Source: Bacillus sp. 1NLA3E (GTDB taxonomy: Bacteria > Bacillota > Bacilli > Bacillales > Cytobacillaceae). Taken from it: DNA of 64,000 bases. Positions 43,978 to 53,499 of the stretch are shown here, piece after piece. The stretch spans positions 3,816,001 through 3,880,000 of the forward strand of contig NC_021171.1 of NCBI RefSeq assembly GCF_000242895.2. Direction: 5' to 3'. How positions within the stretch are numbered: the first letter of the stretch is position 1; every line of letters starts with the position of its first letter. Position numbers and translations under genes: made by a program. The notes beneath the pieces are model-generated. The model did not search any database and was not told the DNA's origin. It worked only from the letters and a program-made list of their open reading frames with translations.

Positions 43978-45404
43978 ATTCCTTCTCCTCCAAGCGCTGT
44001 TAGCATCGGACGAAACTTAATGTTTGTCTCTAAGTATTCACTTTCTGAATTTGAATCGGCTACAACCCCGCACCCAGCAAAAAGGGATGCTTGATCTCCT
44101 TGAATTAAACCGGACCTTATGGCAACAGCAAATTCGCCATTCTCACGATAATCCATCCAGCCAATTGGTCCACCATAGAGACCACGATCCATAAGTTCAA
44201 CTTCGCGAATCTTTTCTACTGCTTCTTTTTTGGGAAGGCCGCCTAATGCAGGTGTTGGATGGAGTCGTTCCACAATCTGAAGCAAAGATGTATGTCCATC
44301 AGTTTTTCCAATGACAGGAGTATATAAGTGTTGGATATCTCTCATTTTCATCAATGCAGGTCGCTCAGGAATAATGACCTGTTGGCATACTTCACTCATT
44401 GCCTCTTTAATCATTTGGACCACATAGTGATGTTCAATTAGATTTTTTTGATCTGTTAGGATGTCTTGTTCCAAGCGCTTATCATCTTCAACTGTTTTTC
44501 CACGCTTAATAGATCCTGCTAAACAAGTCGTAAACAGATCATTGCCACTTTTCTTCAGTAATCTTTCTGGCGAAGCACCTACAAAACAATCTCCATTAGA
44601 CTCAAATGCAAATACAAAACTTGCCTTTTGCTCTAACAAAAAGTGCTCTAAAACCTTTTCAACTTGAATTGGTTCATGAAAATGCAGTCTTAATTCTCGA
44701 GCTAACACCACTTTTTTTAGTGGACCTTTCTTTAACGCATCAGCGATATCATCTACGGTTTTTTTCCAGGCATCTGGTTGAATTTCCTCAGTTTTTGCAA
44801 GATGGCTTTCGCGATATTCTTTACCAACCTTTGCAGATGCCAATAATTGTTCACGTTCTCGGTTGATTTTGCCAACTAAAGAATCGTCATCATGTTGCGT
44901 ACAGAGAATATTGGAAGTTAAATATGCTTGTCCATCAATGATAGAAAGCATATACTTTGGAATATGGAACAGTGAATGTGAAAATTTTGTCCATAATGTG
45001 GTTTTAGCCTTTAATGGGTCAAAAGAAAAGCCCCCGAACATCGTAGGACCTAAACCGTTATGTGTATATGGATTAAAAATCATTGAATTTTCTGTAAAGC
45101 GCTTCCACTCATTGTGAACATCAATAAAACGATCAGCTGACTGATCTGTCTGAATTTGTTTACAAATCCCTAATCCTACGAAAAATGCTTGGTCTGATGG
45201 ATCCTTCCAAAAGAAACGTTCACCAAAGTATTTTTCACAACCAGAATAGAAAAATGACAGGGGTTCAATATGCTCAATTTTATGAACTTCACTAACTAGT
45301 ACTGGCGCAGCTAAAGCCTTGGCTCTCGCGATTGCTTCGAAGATTCGCATCTTTAGCTCCGAATCATGTAAGATAACCAAAAAAAATCCCCCCAATAACA
45401 GCAT
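43974..45404 (-). CDS. menF: Isochorismate synthase MenF
   Basis: A chorismate-utilising enzyme of about 476 residues (EC 5.4.4.2), the entry to menaquinone synthesis. Its C-terminal half contains VVLARELRL, FVGASPERL, CLAGSIKRG and the ending GCGVVADSNSESEYLETNIK. The extreme N-terminus (MLLLGGFFLVIL) does not resemble the family. A T8 tract follows GGGGGG here, and TTG at about 45380 or ATG 45350 could be the true start. It heads menFDHB. Confidence 0.93.
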   Translation of the reverse strand: MLLLGGFFLVILHDSELKMRIFEAIARAKALAAPVLVSEVHKIEHIEPLSFFYSGCEKYFGERFFWKDPSDQAFFVGLGICKQIQTDQSADRFIDVHNEWKRFTENSMIFNPYTHNGLGPTMFGGFSFDPLKAKTTLWTKFSHSLFHIPKYMLSIIDGQAYLTSNILCTQHDDDSLVGKINREREQLLASAKVGKEYRESHLAKTEEIQPDAWKKTVDDIADALKKGPLKKVVLARELRLHFHEPIQVEKVLEHFLLEQKASFVFAFESNGDCFVGASPERLLKKSGNDLFTTCLAGSIKRGKTVEDDKRLEQDILTDQKNLIEHHYVVQMIKEAMSEVCQQVIIPERPALMKMRDIQHLYTPVIGKTDGHTSLLQIVERLHPTPALGGLPKKEAVEKIREVELMDRGLYGGPIGWMDYRENGEFAVAIRSGLIQGDQASLFAGCGVVADSNSESEYLETNIKFRPMLTALGGEGI

Positions 45405-45753
45405 TACTACTGCTATCCTTTCATTTTAAGCTTATTTTAAGATACACCTCATTATAAATCATGTCAATAATACGTGTAACAGGTGCCCTAGTTTGTTCCT
45501 TATTATATAATGATTGTACTTTAACTATACAGTCCGAATTCTGCTCTTTTGTTACAGGGAATCTTTATTCCATATATATCATTCATTTTGTTTTGGTTTT
45601 CATTTCCAATCATAACAAATGAATTGACAGGCATGGTGTCTTTTCCTACACTTAAATAGATGGCTTTTTGACAATCATTCTTTTTTCCATTAAGATAGTC
45701 TAGTTTATTCCTATTATACATTAATAATATTTTCACAGGGGAGAGTCAAATTT
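45405..45753. other. Divergent menF-menA control region
   Basis: AT-rich region carrying the menA promoter at 45624-45652. On the menF side I see no single clear promoter. An antisense 71-codon frame (45521-45736) lacks a ribosome site and is rejected. Confidence 0.6.
45624..45652 (+). promoter_or_regulatory. menA promoter
   Basis: TTGACA (45624-45629), 17 bp, TACACT (45647-45652), leaving a leader of about 95 bases before menA. Confidence 0.65.
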
Positions 45754-46686
45754 ATGCAACCACAAATGCATTCAAAATCTTCAAAGGTTACGAACCAGCC
45801 CAGTTGGAGAGTTTGGTGGCAATTAACACGACCTCATACATTAACAGCAGCGTTTGTTCCGGTTTTATTGGGAACGGCATTAGCCATACCGCAATCTGAT
45901 ATTCATATTGGGCTTTTTGTAGCCATGCTCTTGGCATGCTTACTTATTCAAGCAGCAACCAACATGTTTAATGAGTATTATGACTTTAAACGTGGACTTG
46001 ATACTGCCGAATCAGTTGGGATTGGCGGAGCGATTGTTCGAGAGGGAATTCAAGCAAAAACGGTTCTTTATATTGCATTGTCATTATATGGGATCTCTAT
46101 ATTATTAGGTGTTTATATTTGTATGTACACAAGTTGGTGGCTAGCCCTGATTGGGTCTGTATCTATGTCGTTCGGATATTTATATACTGGCGGTCCGCTT
46201 CCAATTGCCTATACTCCGCTTGGAGAACTATTTGCTGGTTTCTTTATGGGATGTTTAATTATTTTAATTTCATTCTTTATTCAAACCGGTACGGTCTCTT
46301 CAACAGCCATTTTCGTTTCAATTCCAATTACTATTTTAGTTGGTGCCATATTAATGGCAAATAATATTCGGGATTTAGATGGAGACAAGGAATTTGGGCG
46401 TAAGACATTAGCGATTTTGCTGGGAAGAAAAGGTGCGATTATTTTCCTTGCGGGGATGTTCATCATTTCTTATTTATGGGTATTCGCGCTTATTTTCTTA
46501 GGAATCGTCTCACCCTGGTTGACTATTGTTGTTCTTAGCATACCAAAAGCAATCAATGCCATTACAGGTTTCAACCGAAATTCGCTTCCACAGAAAATGA
46601 TGCCAGCGATGAAAGCGACTGCACAAACCAACACCATTTTCGGATTTTTACTTTCAATAGGATTATTTATAGCCTATTACCTATAA
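45754..46686 (+). CDS. menA: DHNA prenyltransferase MenA
   Basis: A 310-residue UbiA-family membrane prenyltransferase (EC 2.5.1.74) joining a polyprenyl chain to DHNA. The first Asp motif is NMFNEYYDFKRGLD near residue 70 and the second NNIRDLDGDKEFGRKT near residue 205. About eight membrane helices are present. AGGGGAGAG lies before the ATG. It is divergent from menF and completes the visible menaquinone path apart from UbiE-type methylation. Confidence 0.96.
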   Translation: MQPQMHSKSSKVTNQPSWRVWWQLTRPHTLTAAFVPVLLGTALAIPQSDIHIGLFVAMLLACLLIQAATNMFNEYYDFKRGLDTAESVGIGGAIVREGIQAKTVLYIALSLYGISILLGVYICMYTSWWLALIGSVSMSFGYLYTGGPLPIAYTPLGELFAGFFMGCLIILISFFIQTGTVSSTAIFVSIPITILVGAILMANNIRDLDGDKEFGRKTLAILLGRKGAIIFLAGMFIISYLWVFALIFLGIVSPWLTIVVLSIPKAINAITGFNRNSLPQKMMPAMKATAQTNTIFGFLLSIGLFIAYYL

Positions 46687-46709
46687 GAAAAGCTGACTTA
46701 GGTCAGGTC

Positions 46710-46736
46710 AGGCTGTCGAGAAACTCTCGACAGCCT
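46710..46736 (+). terminator. menA terminator
   Basis: AGGCTGTCGAGA and its complement around AAC, then ATTATTTT. Confidence 0.8.
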
Positions 46737-46880
46737 ATTATTTTGCTTAAACGCTTTAGTGATACACCAAGTTTATTTATTAATAAATAGGCTGTTCAAG
46801 AGAGCTGTTGATTTCCGTTCCAGGCGATCACCTTCTTCGTTGCTTGATTTACAATTATATCGATTTTTCGTTTATTCTGG

Positions 46881-46950
46881 ATCAATACGGCTCTTTGATT
46901 TCCATCTTTTCTGCCGCTTCGCATTATGGGCATCAATACGGCTCTTTGAT
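46881..46950. repeat. 19-bp direct repeat pair
   Basis: ATCAATACGGCTCTTTGAT at 46881-46899 and again at 46932-46950, 51 bp apart, identical in all 19 bases. Confidence 0.8.
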
Positions 46951-47157
46951 CAGTGAGTGGGACCATATAAGTTCAGAGAGCACCAAAGTTTACGAAAACA
47001 GCCTTTTAAATAATGTTTATTGATGTTATGTGCCAGTTAAGGGAAGTGAAGAATGTAAGTGAACAGGCTCTCCTTACTGGTGCCTGCCAAAACATAATTA
47101 CAACACAATTTTCCAGATTCGGTAGGGTATGTTGCAAATCTATAGGTTGATTTGCAC

Positions 47158-47294
47158 CCTGTTGATTGGAGCGGAAGGTGCGAAGACTCCTGCGGGAGTA
47201 GCGGGACAGGTGAGACCCCGCAGGCGCTTTAGCGCAGAGGAGGCTCACCGCCCGCCCCGCGGAAAGCGAAGCACCTGGAGCGGAGATCAACAGG
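47158..47294 (+). repeat. Core-type repeat, copy E (137 bp)
   Basis: Ends are CCTGTTGAT and ATCAACAGG, a perfect 9-bp inverted repeat. Inside is the GC-rich core shared with copies A-D (AGCGGGACAGGTGAGACC and GAGGAGGCTCACCGCCCGCC). The ends differ from the GGCTsTGTTAAA ends of A-C, so D and E may be a second subfamily or the bare core unit. Confidence 0.8.
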
Positions 47295-47345
47295 TCCCAT
47301 TGCATAGACAATCTAATATTAAAAATCGATGTTTTGACAAAAAAA

Positions 47346-47373
47346 TTGCCGAGAAAATAACCTTTCTCGACAA
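47346..47373 (-). terminator. Glycogen operon terminator
   Basis: TTGTCGAGAAA pairs with TTTCTCGGCAA around 6 bases, followed by TTTTTTTG on the minus strand, 27 bp past glgP. Confidence 0.8.
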
Positions 47374-47399
47374 TCTGAGCTGACTTAGGTCAGCCTTTT

Positions 47400-49793
47400 C
47401 TACACAGGTTTTATTTTCCAAATCCTATCAGCATATTCCTTTATGGTTCGATCGCTTGAAAAATAGCCTGATCCCGCAATGTTAAGCAGGCTCATTTTAA
47501 TCCATTGCTCACGATCTTGATATTTTCGTTCTACTTCTCTATGTATAGACACATAGGAATCAAAATCTCTTAATACAAAATATTGATCATTTTGTATTAA
47601 CAATGAATCAAATATCGGTTCAAACTCATCGTCAACTTCTGAAAAATAGCCATTTTTTAATTGGTCGACGACTTGACGGATCTTTTTATCATGATGATAA
47701 TACTCCATCGAATGGTATCCACCCACTTGTGAAAAATGAAGGACCTCTTCGGCAGTTAATCCAAATATAAAAATATTGTCTGAGCCAACCTTCTCCTTAA
47801 TTTCTACGTTTGCCCCATCCAATGTTCCTACCGTTATAGCACCATTCATCATCAGCTTCATATTCCCCGTTCCTGACGCCTCTTTACTTGCGGTAGAAAT
47901 TTGTTCGCTAACATCTGCAGCAGGAAAAAGCTCTTCCGCAACCGAAACACGATAATTCTCTAAGAAGACTACCTTTAGCTTATCGTTTACAGCTGGATCG
48001 GCGTTTATTTTATCCGCAACAGTATTTATTAACTTAATGATCTTTTTTGCATAATAGTAACCTGGGGAAGCCTTTGCACCAAAGATAAATGTTCGAGGAT
48101 ACATTTCAAAACTAGAATCATCCTTAAGTCGGCTGTAAAGATGCATTATATGAAGCACATTTAACAGTTGCCGTTTATAGGCATGCAGTCTTTTAACATG
48201 GACATCAAAAATCGAATGTGGATCGATTTGGATTCCCGTTTGTTCATTTATTCTCCGTAAAAATCTTTCCTTATTATCTTGTTTAACCTGCTGTAACCTA
48301 TCTAGAAAACCTCTATCCTCTTTGAACACCGCCAACTTAGAAAGTTCTTCGGGTGTTGATACCCACTCAGAGCCAATCGCTTCTGTTATTAAGCCAGACA
48401 GCTTTGGATTCGATTTTAATAGCCAACGTCGGTGAGTAATGCCATTTGTTTTATTATTGAATTTTCCCGGAAAGACCTGATAGAAAAGATTCATTTCCCT
48501 ATTTTTTAAAATATTGGTGTGAATCTGGGCAACACCATTTACACTATAGCTGCCAACTAAAGCTAAATGAGCCATCTTTATCTCATCATGAGAAATAATC
48601 GACATTTGACCAATCCGATCCCAATCGCCAGGGTAAAGCTTCCATAACTCTTGGCAAAAACGCTCATTAATTTCTTGAATAATCATATGGATTCTTGGCA
48701 ATAAAGGTTTGAAAAGTTGTACTGGCCACTTTTCCAATGCCTCTGAAAGCGTGGTATGGTTCGTATATGAAATCGTTTGAGTCGTAATATCCCAAGCCTC
48801 TTCCCAGCCCATTTTCTCTTCATCAAGCAGGAGTCTCATTAATTCAGGAATTGCCATAACCGGGTGAGTATCATTAATATGAATGGCAATATGCTTTGGC
48901 AAATCAGCTAATGATCGATGGCTAAATCGATGGTTGCGAATGATCAAACGAAGACTAGCTGAAACAAGAAGATACTGCTGTTTAAGACGAAGGATTTTCC
49001 CTTCATTATGTGTATCATCAGGATAAAGAAATTCGGAAATCGCCTCAGTCTCACGCTTGTATTTCATTACATCTTGATAAAAAGGATAGGGGGATGGTTC
49101 TGCACTCCATAACCGTAACGTATTAACTGTCTCATTGTGATAACCGATAATTGGAAGGTCATAAGGCACTGCCGTCACGACCTCAGCATTAATATGTCGA
49201 AAGGCAAGACGGCTATTTTCATCGTAGCTCTCCACTTCACCCCAAAAGGGTACTTCAACAGCTAAATCGTTTTTTCTAATTTCCCAAACCTGTCCATAAC
49301 GAAGCCATTGTTCAGGAAGCTCAACCTGGTAGCCGTCGACAAACTTTTGCTCAAACAATCCATGCCGGTAGCGAATTCCACATCCATTTCCGGGAAGATT
49401 TAATGAAGAAAGAGAATCTAAAAAGCAGGCAGCTAACCTGCCGAGCCCACCATTTCCTAGCCCGGCATCTGCCTCTATCTCCTCTAAGTCACCTAAATCA
49501 ATTCCTAATTCCTGCAAACCGCTATCAACCAACTCTTCTATACCTAAATTCATCAAGTTATGTCTTAATAATCGTCCCAATAAGAATTCTATAGATAAAT
49601 AGTAAACTTGTTTACCTTGAGAAGCACCATATCTCTCTTTCGTATGAATCCAGTTTGAGCTGACATGCTCTCGAATCATATGCCCTAATGTTTGAAAGTG
49701 GTCACTTTTCGTGCTTTCTTTAAATGGCTTCCCGCACATCATCTCAAGACGCTTTAAAAAAGCTTGTTGAAATTCCTGTTTATTAGAAAACAT
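47400..49793 (-). CDS. glgP: Glycogen phosphorylase
   Basis: A 797-residue PLP-dependent phosphorylase (EC 2.4.1.1) releasing glucose-1-phosphate from glycogen. The PLP lysine region KEASGTGNMK lies near residue 645, with GGLGRLAACFLDS at the N-terminal side. The start at 49793 (MFSNKQ) has AAGGAGTG upstream and overlaps glgA by 11 bp; ATG 49802 is a weaker alternative. The last gene of the glg operon. Confidence 0.97.
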   Translation of the reverse strand: MFSNKQEFQQAFLKRLEMMCGKPFKESTKSDHFQTLGHMIREHVSSNWIHTKERYGASQGKQVYYLSIEFLLGRLLRHNLMNLGIEELVDSGLQELGIDLGDLEEIEADAGLGNGGLGRLAACFLDSLSSLNLPGNGCGIRYRHGLFEQKFVDGYQVELPEQWLRYGQVWEIRKNDLAVEVPFWGEVESYDENSRLAFRHINAEVVTAVPYDLPIIGYHNETVNTLRLWSAEPSPYPFYQDVMKYKRETEAISEFLYPDDTHNEGKILRLKQQYLLVSASLRLIIRNHRFSHRSLADLPKHIAIHINDTHPVMAIPELMRLLLDEEKMGWEEAWDITTQTISYTNHTTLSEALEKWPVQLFKPLLPRIHMIIQEINERFCQELWKLYPGDWDRIGQMSIISHDEIKMAHLALVGSYSVNGVAQIHTNILKNREMNLFYQVFPGKFNNKTNGITHRRWLLKSNPKLSGLITEAIGSEWVSTPEELSKLAVFKEDRGFLDRLQQVKQDNKERFLRRINEQTGIQIDPHSIFDVHVKRLHAYKRQLLNVLHIMHLYSRLKDDSSFEMYPRTFIFGAKASPGYYYAKKIIKLINTVADKINADPAVNDKLKVVFLENYRVSVAEELFPAADVSEQISTASKEASGTGNMKLMMNGAITVGTLDGANVEIKEKVGSDNIFIFGLTAEEVLHFSQVGGYHSMEYYHHDKKIRQVVDQLKNGYFSEVDDEFEPIFDSLLIQNDQYFVLRDFDSYVSIHREVERKYQDREQWIKMSLLNIAGSGYFSSDRTIKEYADRIWKIKPV

Positions 49794-51237
49794 GGCTTGC
49801 ACTCCTTGAGATCAATTCTAAATAAAGCAGGTTATATTGAAAGGCCGAATGTGCCCAACTTAGGTCTTTATTCATTGCTGTCTTCACCATTTTTCTCCAG
49901 ATTGGTTTTTTATAATGATAGAATGACAATGAATGCCGAATTGTATACAACATATCATGAGCATTAAAATGGGTGAAGGAAAAACCATTCCCGGTATCCG
50001 CCCATTCATCATAGGCACGAACCGTATCATTAAGGCCACCAGTTTCCCTGACAATCGGTATGCTACCGTATCTCATCGCAATCATCTGGCCCAAACCACA
50101 CGGTTCAAATTTTGATGGCATTAAAAACAGATCTGCAGCCGCATAAAGCTGATGAGCCCATTCCTCATTAAATCCAATCTGTACACGGAGTTGATCTGGG
50201 TATTGATAAGACATTTCACGAAAGAAACTCTCAAATTCAAAATCACCAGTTCCCAATACAACCATTTGAAGCTTTTCAGCCATCATCTCATGAAAAACAG
50301 TTTTAACTAGTTCAAGACCCTTCTGTTTTGTTAATCGAGTAATCATAACCATAAGCGGAATGTCATCATTTTCTACTAGCCCTAATTCCCGTTGCACAAA
50401 TCTTTTGTTTTCCACCTTTAAACTGATGCTGTCGGAGTCAAAATTCCGGTAGAGGAATATATCAGAAGCCGGATTGTAAAAACCCTCATCAATCCCATTT
50501 AAGATGCCTTTTAAATCAGAAATGCGGTTTCGAAGAAGACCATCCAGGTTTTCCCCAAAATAAGCTGTTTGGATTTCAGCTAAATAGGTGGAACTTACCG
50601 TGGTAATCATATCTGCGGATACGAGCCCTGCCTTCAAAAAATTTATGTTACCAAAAAACTCCAACTGTTCCTTATTAAAATATTTAGTATCGATCCCAAG
50701 CAAATCACCTAAAATCTCCTTAGGGAAAACTCCTTGAAATTGAAGGTTGTGAATCGTGAAGATCGTCCGAATAAATTCATATCCATGCTTCCGATTGTAT
50801 TCAACCCGATGTAAAAATGGAATCATGCCCGTGTGCCAATCATGACAATGAATAATATCCGGAGAAAAGTTCAGGTGGGCTATCGCCTCGAGGACTGCTC
50901 GATTGAAAAAAGAAAATCTTTCTCCGTCATCGAAATAACCATAAAGCCCATCCCGCTTAAAATAATACTCGTTATCGACAAAGTAGTATGTGAGTCCCTC
51001 CGAGACAAGTTCCAAAATTCCACAGTACTGATTTCTCCAGCCAACCTTTACGGTAAACTCCGCAACTTTTCTCATATCCCTTTTATACTGTTGAGGAATG
51101 GTTTCATAATTTGGGAGAATCAATCTTACATCTGTTCCAAGGTTTACTAATTCCTTGGGTAGAGACCCAGCAACATCGGCTAGCCCTCCAGATTTTATAA
51201 ACGGTAGACATTCTGAGACTGCATGAAGGATTTTCAC
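49783..51237 (-). CDS. glgA: Glycogen synthase (ADP-glucose)
   Basis: A 484-residue GT5 glycosyltransferase (EC 2.4.1.21) extending alpha-1,4 chains. The ADP-glucose site KSGGLADVAGSLPKEL is at residues 15-30, and the C-terminal EPCGLGQMIAMRYGSIPIVRETGGL is the nucleotide-sugar loop (start EPCGLGQ). Overlap with glgD is 4 bp. Length is standard. Confidence 0.97.
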   Translation of the reverse strand: MKILHAVSECLPFIKSGGLADVAGSLPKELVNLGTDVRLILPNYETIPQQYKRDMRKVAEFTVKVGWRNQYCGILELVSEGLTYYFVDNEYYFKRDGLYGYFDDGERFSFFNRAVLEAIAHLNFSPDIIHCHDWHTGMIPFLHRVEYNRKHGYEFIRTIFTIHNLQFQGVFPKEILGDLLGIDTKYFNKEQLEFFGNINFLKAGLVSADMITTVSSTYLAEIQTAYFGENLDGLLRNRISDLKGILNGIDEGFYNPASDIFLYRNFDSDSISLKVENKRFVQRELGLVENDDIPLMVMITRLTKQKGLELVKTVFHEMMAEKLQMVVLGTGDFEFESFFREMSYQYPDQLRVQIGFNEEWAHQLYAAADLFLMPSKFEPCGLGQMIAMRYGSIPIVRETGGLNDTVRAYDEWADTGNGFSFTHFNAHDMLYTIRHSLSFYHYKKPIWRKMVKTAMNKDLSWAHSAFQYNLLYLELISRSASHVF

Positions 51238-52262
51238 GAATTCAACAGAGCTCCTTGAACCGTGCCCTTACGGAGAACGAGAGGTGATGTAGAAGAACTC
51301 TTAATCGTTCTTTCGGACTCGATCGTAACATCTTTATCAAGAATGACATTTTCTAACACACAATCATCTTCAATTTTACATTTTTGTAAAATCACACAAT
51401 TTCGTATCACTGTGTTTTTTCCAATCTTAACACCTCTGGCAATGATGCTGTTCTCAACCTTTCCTTCAATTTGACAACCATTGGCAATCATTGAATTTTG
51501 GATTGATGCTCCTTGTGAATATCGAGTTGGAGGTTCATCCATAACCTTCGTATAAATCGGCTGTTCCTTTAAGAAAAGCGACTTCCAAATACTCGGTTGT
51601 AAAAGTTCAAGACTGGTAGTATGATATTTTTTTATCGAATCTATCATGACAGCGTACCCTTCGTAATATTGGAAGCACAGTTTATATTGATGCTGTAAAT
51701 CACTTACTACATCTTTCATGCATGTATATCCCGTTTTTTTATGGTTCTCAATTAGTTCGACTAACAATGATGTTTTCAAGATGTACATCCCCAATGACTT
51801 TCCATCATGTCGGATTTCGGTAATATCACATTGAGTTTCGATATGGGACTGGAGGATTTTGCGAAAATCAATATTAGAAACCGTAAAGCAATTGGCAATT
51901 AGTGTATACTCTTGTGTGCATCGGAGGAAAAAATCTACATTTTCCGAGAAATTCTGGAATGTTCCAATTCCATCTTCTTGACTTTGATAAGAAGATGGTG
52001 AAAATAAGAAAAGACCATCTCGTTTTCGGTTTAGATCCCAGCTTCTTCCTGTTCCTAAATGATCCATTAGCGACCGATACTGAAATTTCGGAAAAATTGC
52101 CACGCTTTTTATTCCTGAGTTAACCATGCTCGACAGAACAAAATCTATCAAACGATATCGACCAGCAAATGGAACAGCAGCAACTGATCTTTGGATTGTC
52201 AGTTCTTCAAGATCTTCATGGAATGTTGTAGCATCGATAACTCCTAGTAACTGTTTATTCAC
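51234..52262 (-). CDS. glgD: GlgD, ADP-glucose pyrophosphorylase second subunit
   Basis: A 342-residue relative of GlgC with a nucleotidyltransferase-like domain (AAVPFAGRYRLIDFVLSSMVN) and a C-terminal left-handed beta-helix. It lacks the GGKGSRL signature that GlgC has, so it is probably regulatory or weakly active in a GlgC/GlgD heteromer. The GTG at 52262 is chosen because GGGAGGGGG precedes it and the length matches B. subtilis GlgD; the ATG at 52319 is less likely. Confidence 0.93.
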   Translation of the reverse strand: MNKQLLGVIDATTFHEDLEELTIQRSVAAVPFAGRYRLIDFVLSSMVNSGIKSVAIFPKFQYRSLMDHLGTGRSWDLNRKRDGLFLFSPSSYQSQEDGIGTFQNFSENVDFFLRCTQEYTLIANCFTVSNIDFRKILQSHIETQCDITEIRHDGKSLGMYILKTSLLVELIENHKKTGYTCMKDVVSDLQHQYKLCFQYYEGYAVMIDSIKKYHTTSLELLQPSIWKSLFLKEQPIYTKVMDEPPTRYSQGASIQNSMIANGCQIEGKVENSIIARGVKIGKNTVIRNCVILQKCKIEDDCVLENVILDKDVTIESERTIKSSSTSPLVLRKGTVQGALLNS

Positions 52263-52320
52263 CGAAGAACCCCCTCCCAATTTAAGTTTTTTTTTAAAAT
52301 CTCCAATTTTAGTTATCAAA

Positions 52321-53499
52321 CTATCCGATTTTTTTATTAGGCACTTTCATTTGAACCGGAATATTCGGTAACATTTCTTCCGAAACCAGCATAATCCCTT
52401 CTGGATCCATATTACCGCGAATGACTGCTCCATCAGGAATTTGCAAACCACTTTGGATAATTGCTTTTTCAATAAAGACATTTTTACCAATGACTACATC
52501 TGGCATAATTACAGATTCTCGAATTACTGCTCCTGACTCAATCGTAACACCTTGGAAAACAACGGACCTTACTACATCGCCTTCAATCGTACAACCTTCA
52601 TTGATTAAGGATTCCAAGATTTCTGCATCTGGTGATATATATTGTGGTGGGTGATTAGGATTTACCGAATAAATTCTCCATGACCGATCAAAAAGATCTA
52701 ACTCACAAGTTTCATCTAAAAGATCCATGTTGGCTTCCCACAAACTTCTTACCGTGCCTACGTCCTTCCAATATCCCTTAAAAGGGTAGGCAAATAACTT
52801 TTTGTTGTCCTCCAGCAAACACGGTATGATATCCTTCCCAAAATCATGACTTGAGAGTGGGTTATCATTATCCCTAATCAAATATTCCTTTAACAATTTC
52901 CATTTAAAGATATAAATTCCCATTGAGGCTAAATTGCTTTGTGGATGCTCCGGCTTTTCGGCAAATTCTGTGACCTCCATTTCTTCGTTCGTATTCATAA
53001 TCCCGAACCGGCTGGCTTCATCCCAAGGTACCTCAATGACCGATATCGTCACGTCTGCACCCTTGTTAACATGAAAATCAAGCATTACTTCATAATCCAT
53101 TTTATAAATATGATCTCCTGAGAGGATCAAAACATGTTCTGGTTCATATTGGTTCAAATAGTTTATATTTTGATAGATAGCACTTGCCGTACCAGAATAC
53201 CATTTCACTTCTGAGGACTCAGCATAAGGTGGTAGAACGGTTACTCCCCCATTCTTACGGTCTAAATCCCAAGCACTCCCGATTCCAATATATGAATTCA
53301 ATATTAGTGGCTGATATTGTGTTAAAACTCCAACCGTATCAATTCCAGAATTTGTGCAGTTACTTAATGGAAAATCAATAATTCGATATTTTCCTCCAAA
53401 CGGAACGGCTGGCTTTGCAATTTCCTTTGTTAAGGAATTAAGTCTGCTGCCTTTTCCTCCTGCCAACAGCATGGCGACGCACTTTTTCTTTCCCATCAT
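52321..53499 (-). CDS. glgC: Glucose-1-phosphate adenylyltransferase
   Basis: A 392-residue enzyme (EC 2.7.7.27) making ADP-glucose from ATP and glucose-1-phosphate. The catalytic signature is [20 protein letters not shown] at residues 10-29, with [10 protein letters not shown] further on and a C-terminal beta-helix. It starts 62 bp inside the glgB coding end and stops 58 bp before the glgD start. The committed step of glycogen synthesis. Confidence 0.97.
   Translation of the reverse strand: MMGKKKCVAMLLAGGKGSRLNSLTKEIAKPAVPFGGKYRIIDFPLSNCTNSGIDTVGVLTQYQPLILNSYIGIGSAWDLDRKNGGVTVLPPYAESSEVKWYSGTASAIYQNINYLNQYEPEHVLILSGDHIYKMDYEVMLDFHVNKGADVTISVIEVPWDEASRFGIMNTNEEMEVTEFAEKPEHPQSNLASMGIYIFKWKLLKEYLIRDNDNPLSSHDFGKDIIPCLLEDNKKLFAYPFKGYWKDVGTVRSLWEANMDLLDETCELDLFDRSWRIYSVNPNHPPQYISPDAEILESLINEGCTIEGDVVRSVVFQGVTIESGAVIRESVIMPDVVIGKNVFIEKAIIQSGLQIPDGAVIRGNMDPEGIMLVSEEMLPNIPVQMKVPNKKIG

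Larger units (their letters stand above)
46687..47399. other. Intergenic stretch full of repeat relics
   Basis: From left to right it holds the menA terminator, a fragment like one end of the MITE family (GTTGATTTCCGTTCCAGGCG, about 46807-46826), and two 19-bp direct copies of ATCAATACGGCTCTTTGAT (46881-46899 and 46932-46950). Unassigned DNA, repeat copy E and the glgP terminator follow. No credible gene is present. A 15-base string GCTGACTTAGGTCAG occurs at both ends of the stretch. Confidence 0.65.

Noticed and set aside
45521-45736. 71-codon minus-strand frame upstream of menA
   Set aside because: It starts with GTG without a Shine-Dalgarno, covers the menA promoter, and has no recognisable domain.
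46881-46950. Two identical 19-mers considered as the start of a CRISPR array
   Set aside because: Only two copies, no further spaced repeats and no cas genes in the window.
47006-47383. Overlapping reading frames on both strands coding Arg/Ala-rich peptides (AKTPAGVAGQVRP type)
   Set aside because: They are translations of the GC-rich repeat copy E. The same peptide arises from copy B, and there is no ribosome site; this is a repeat artefact.
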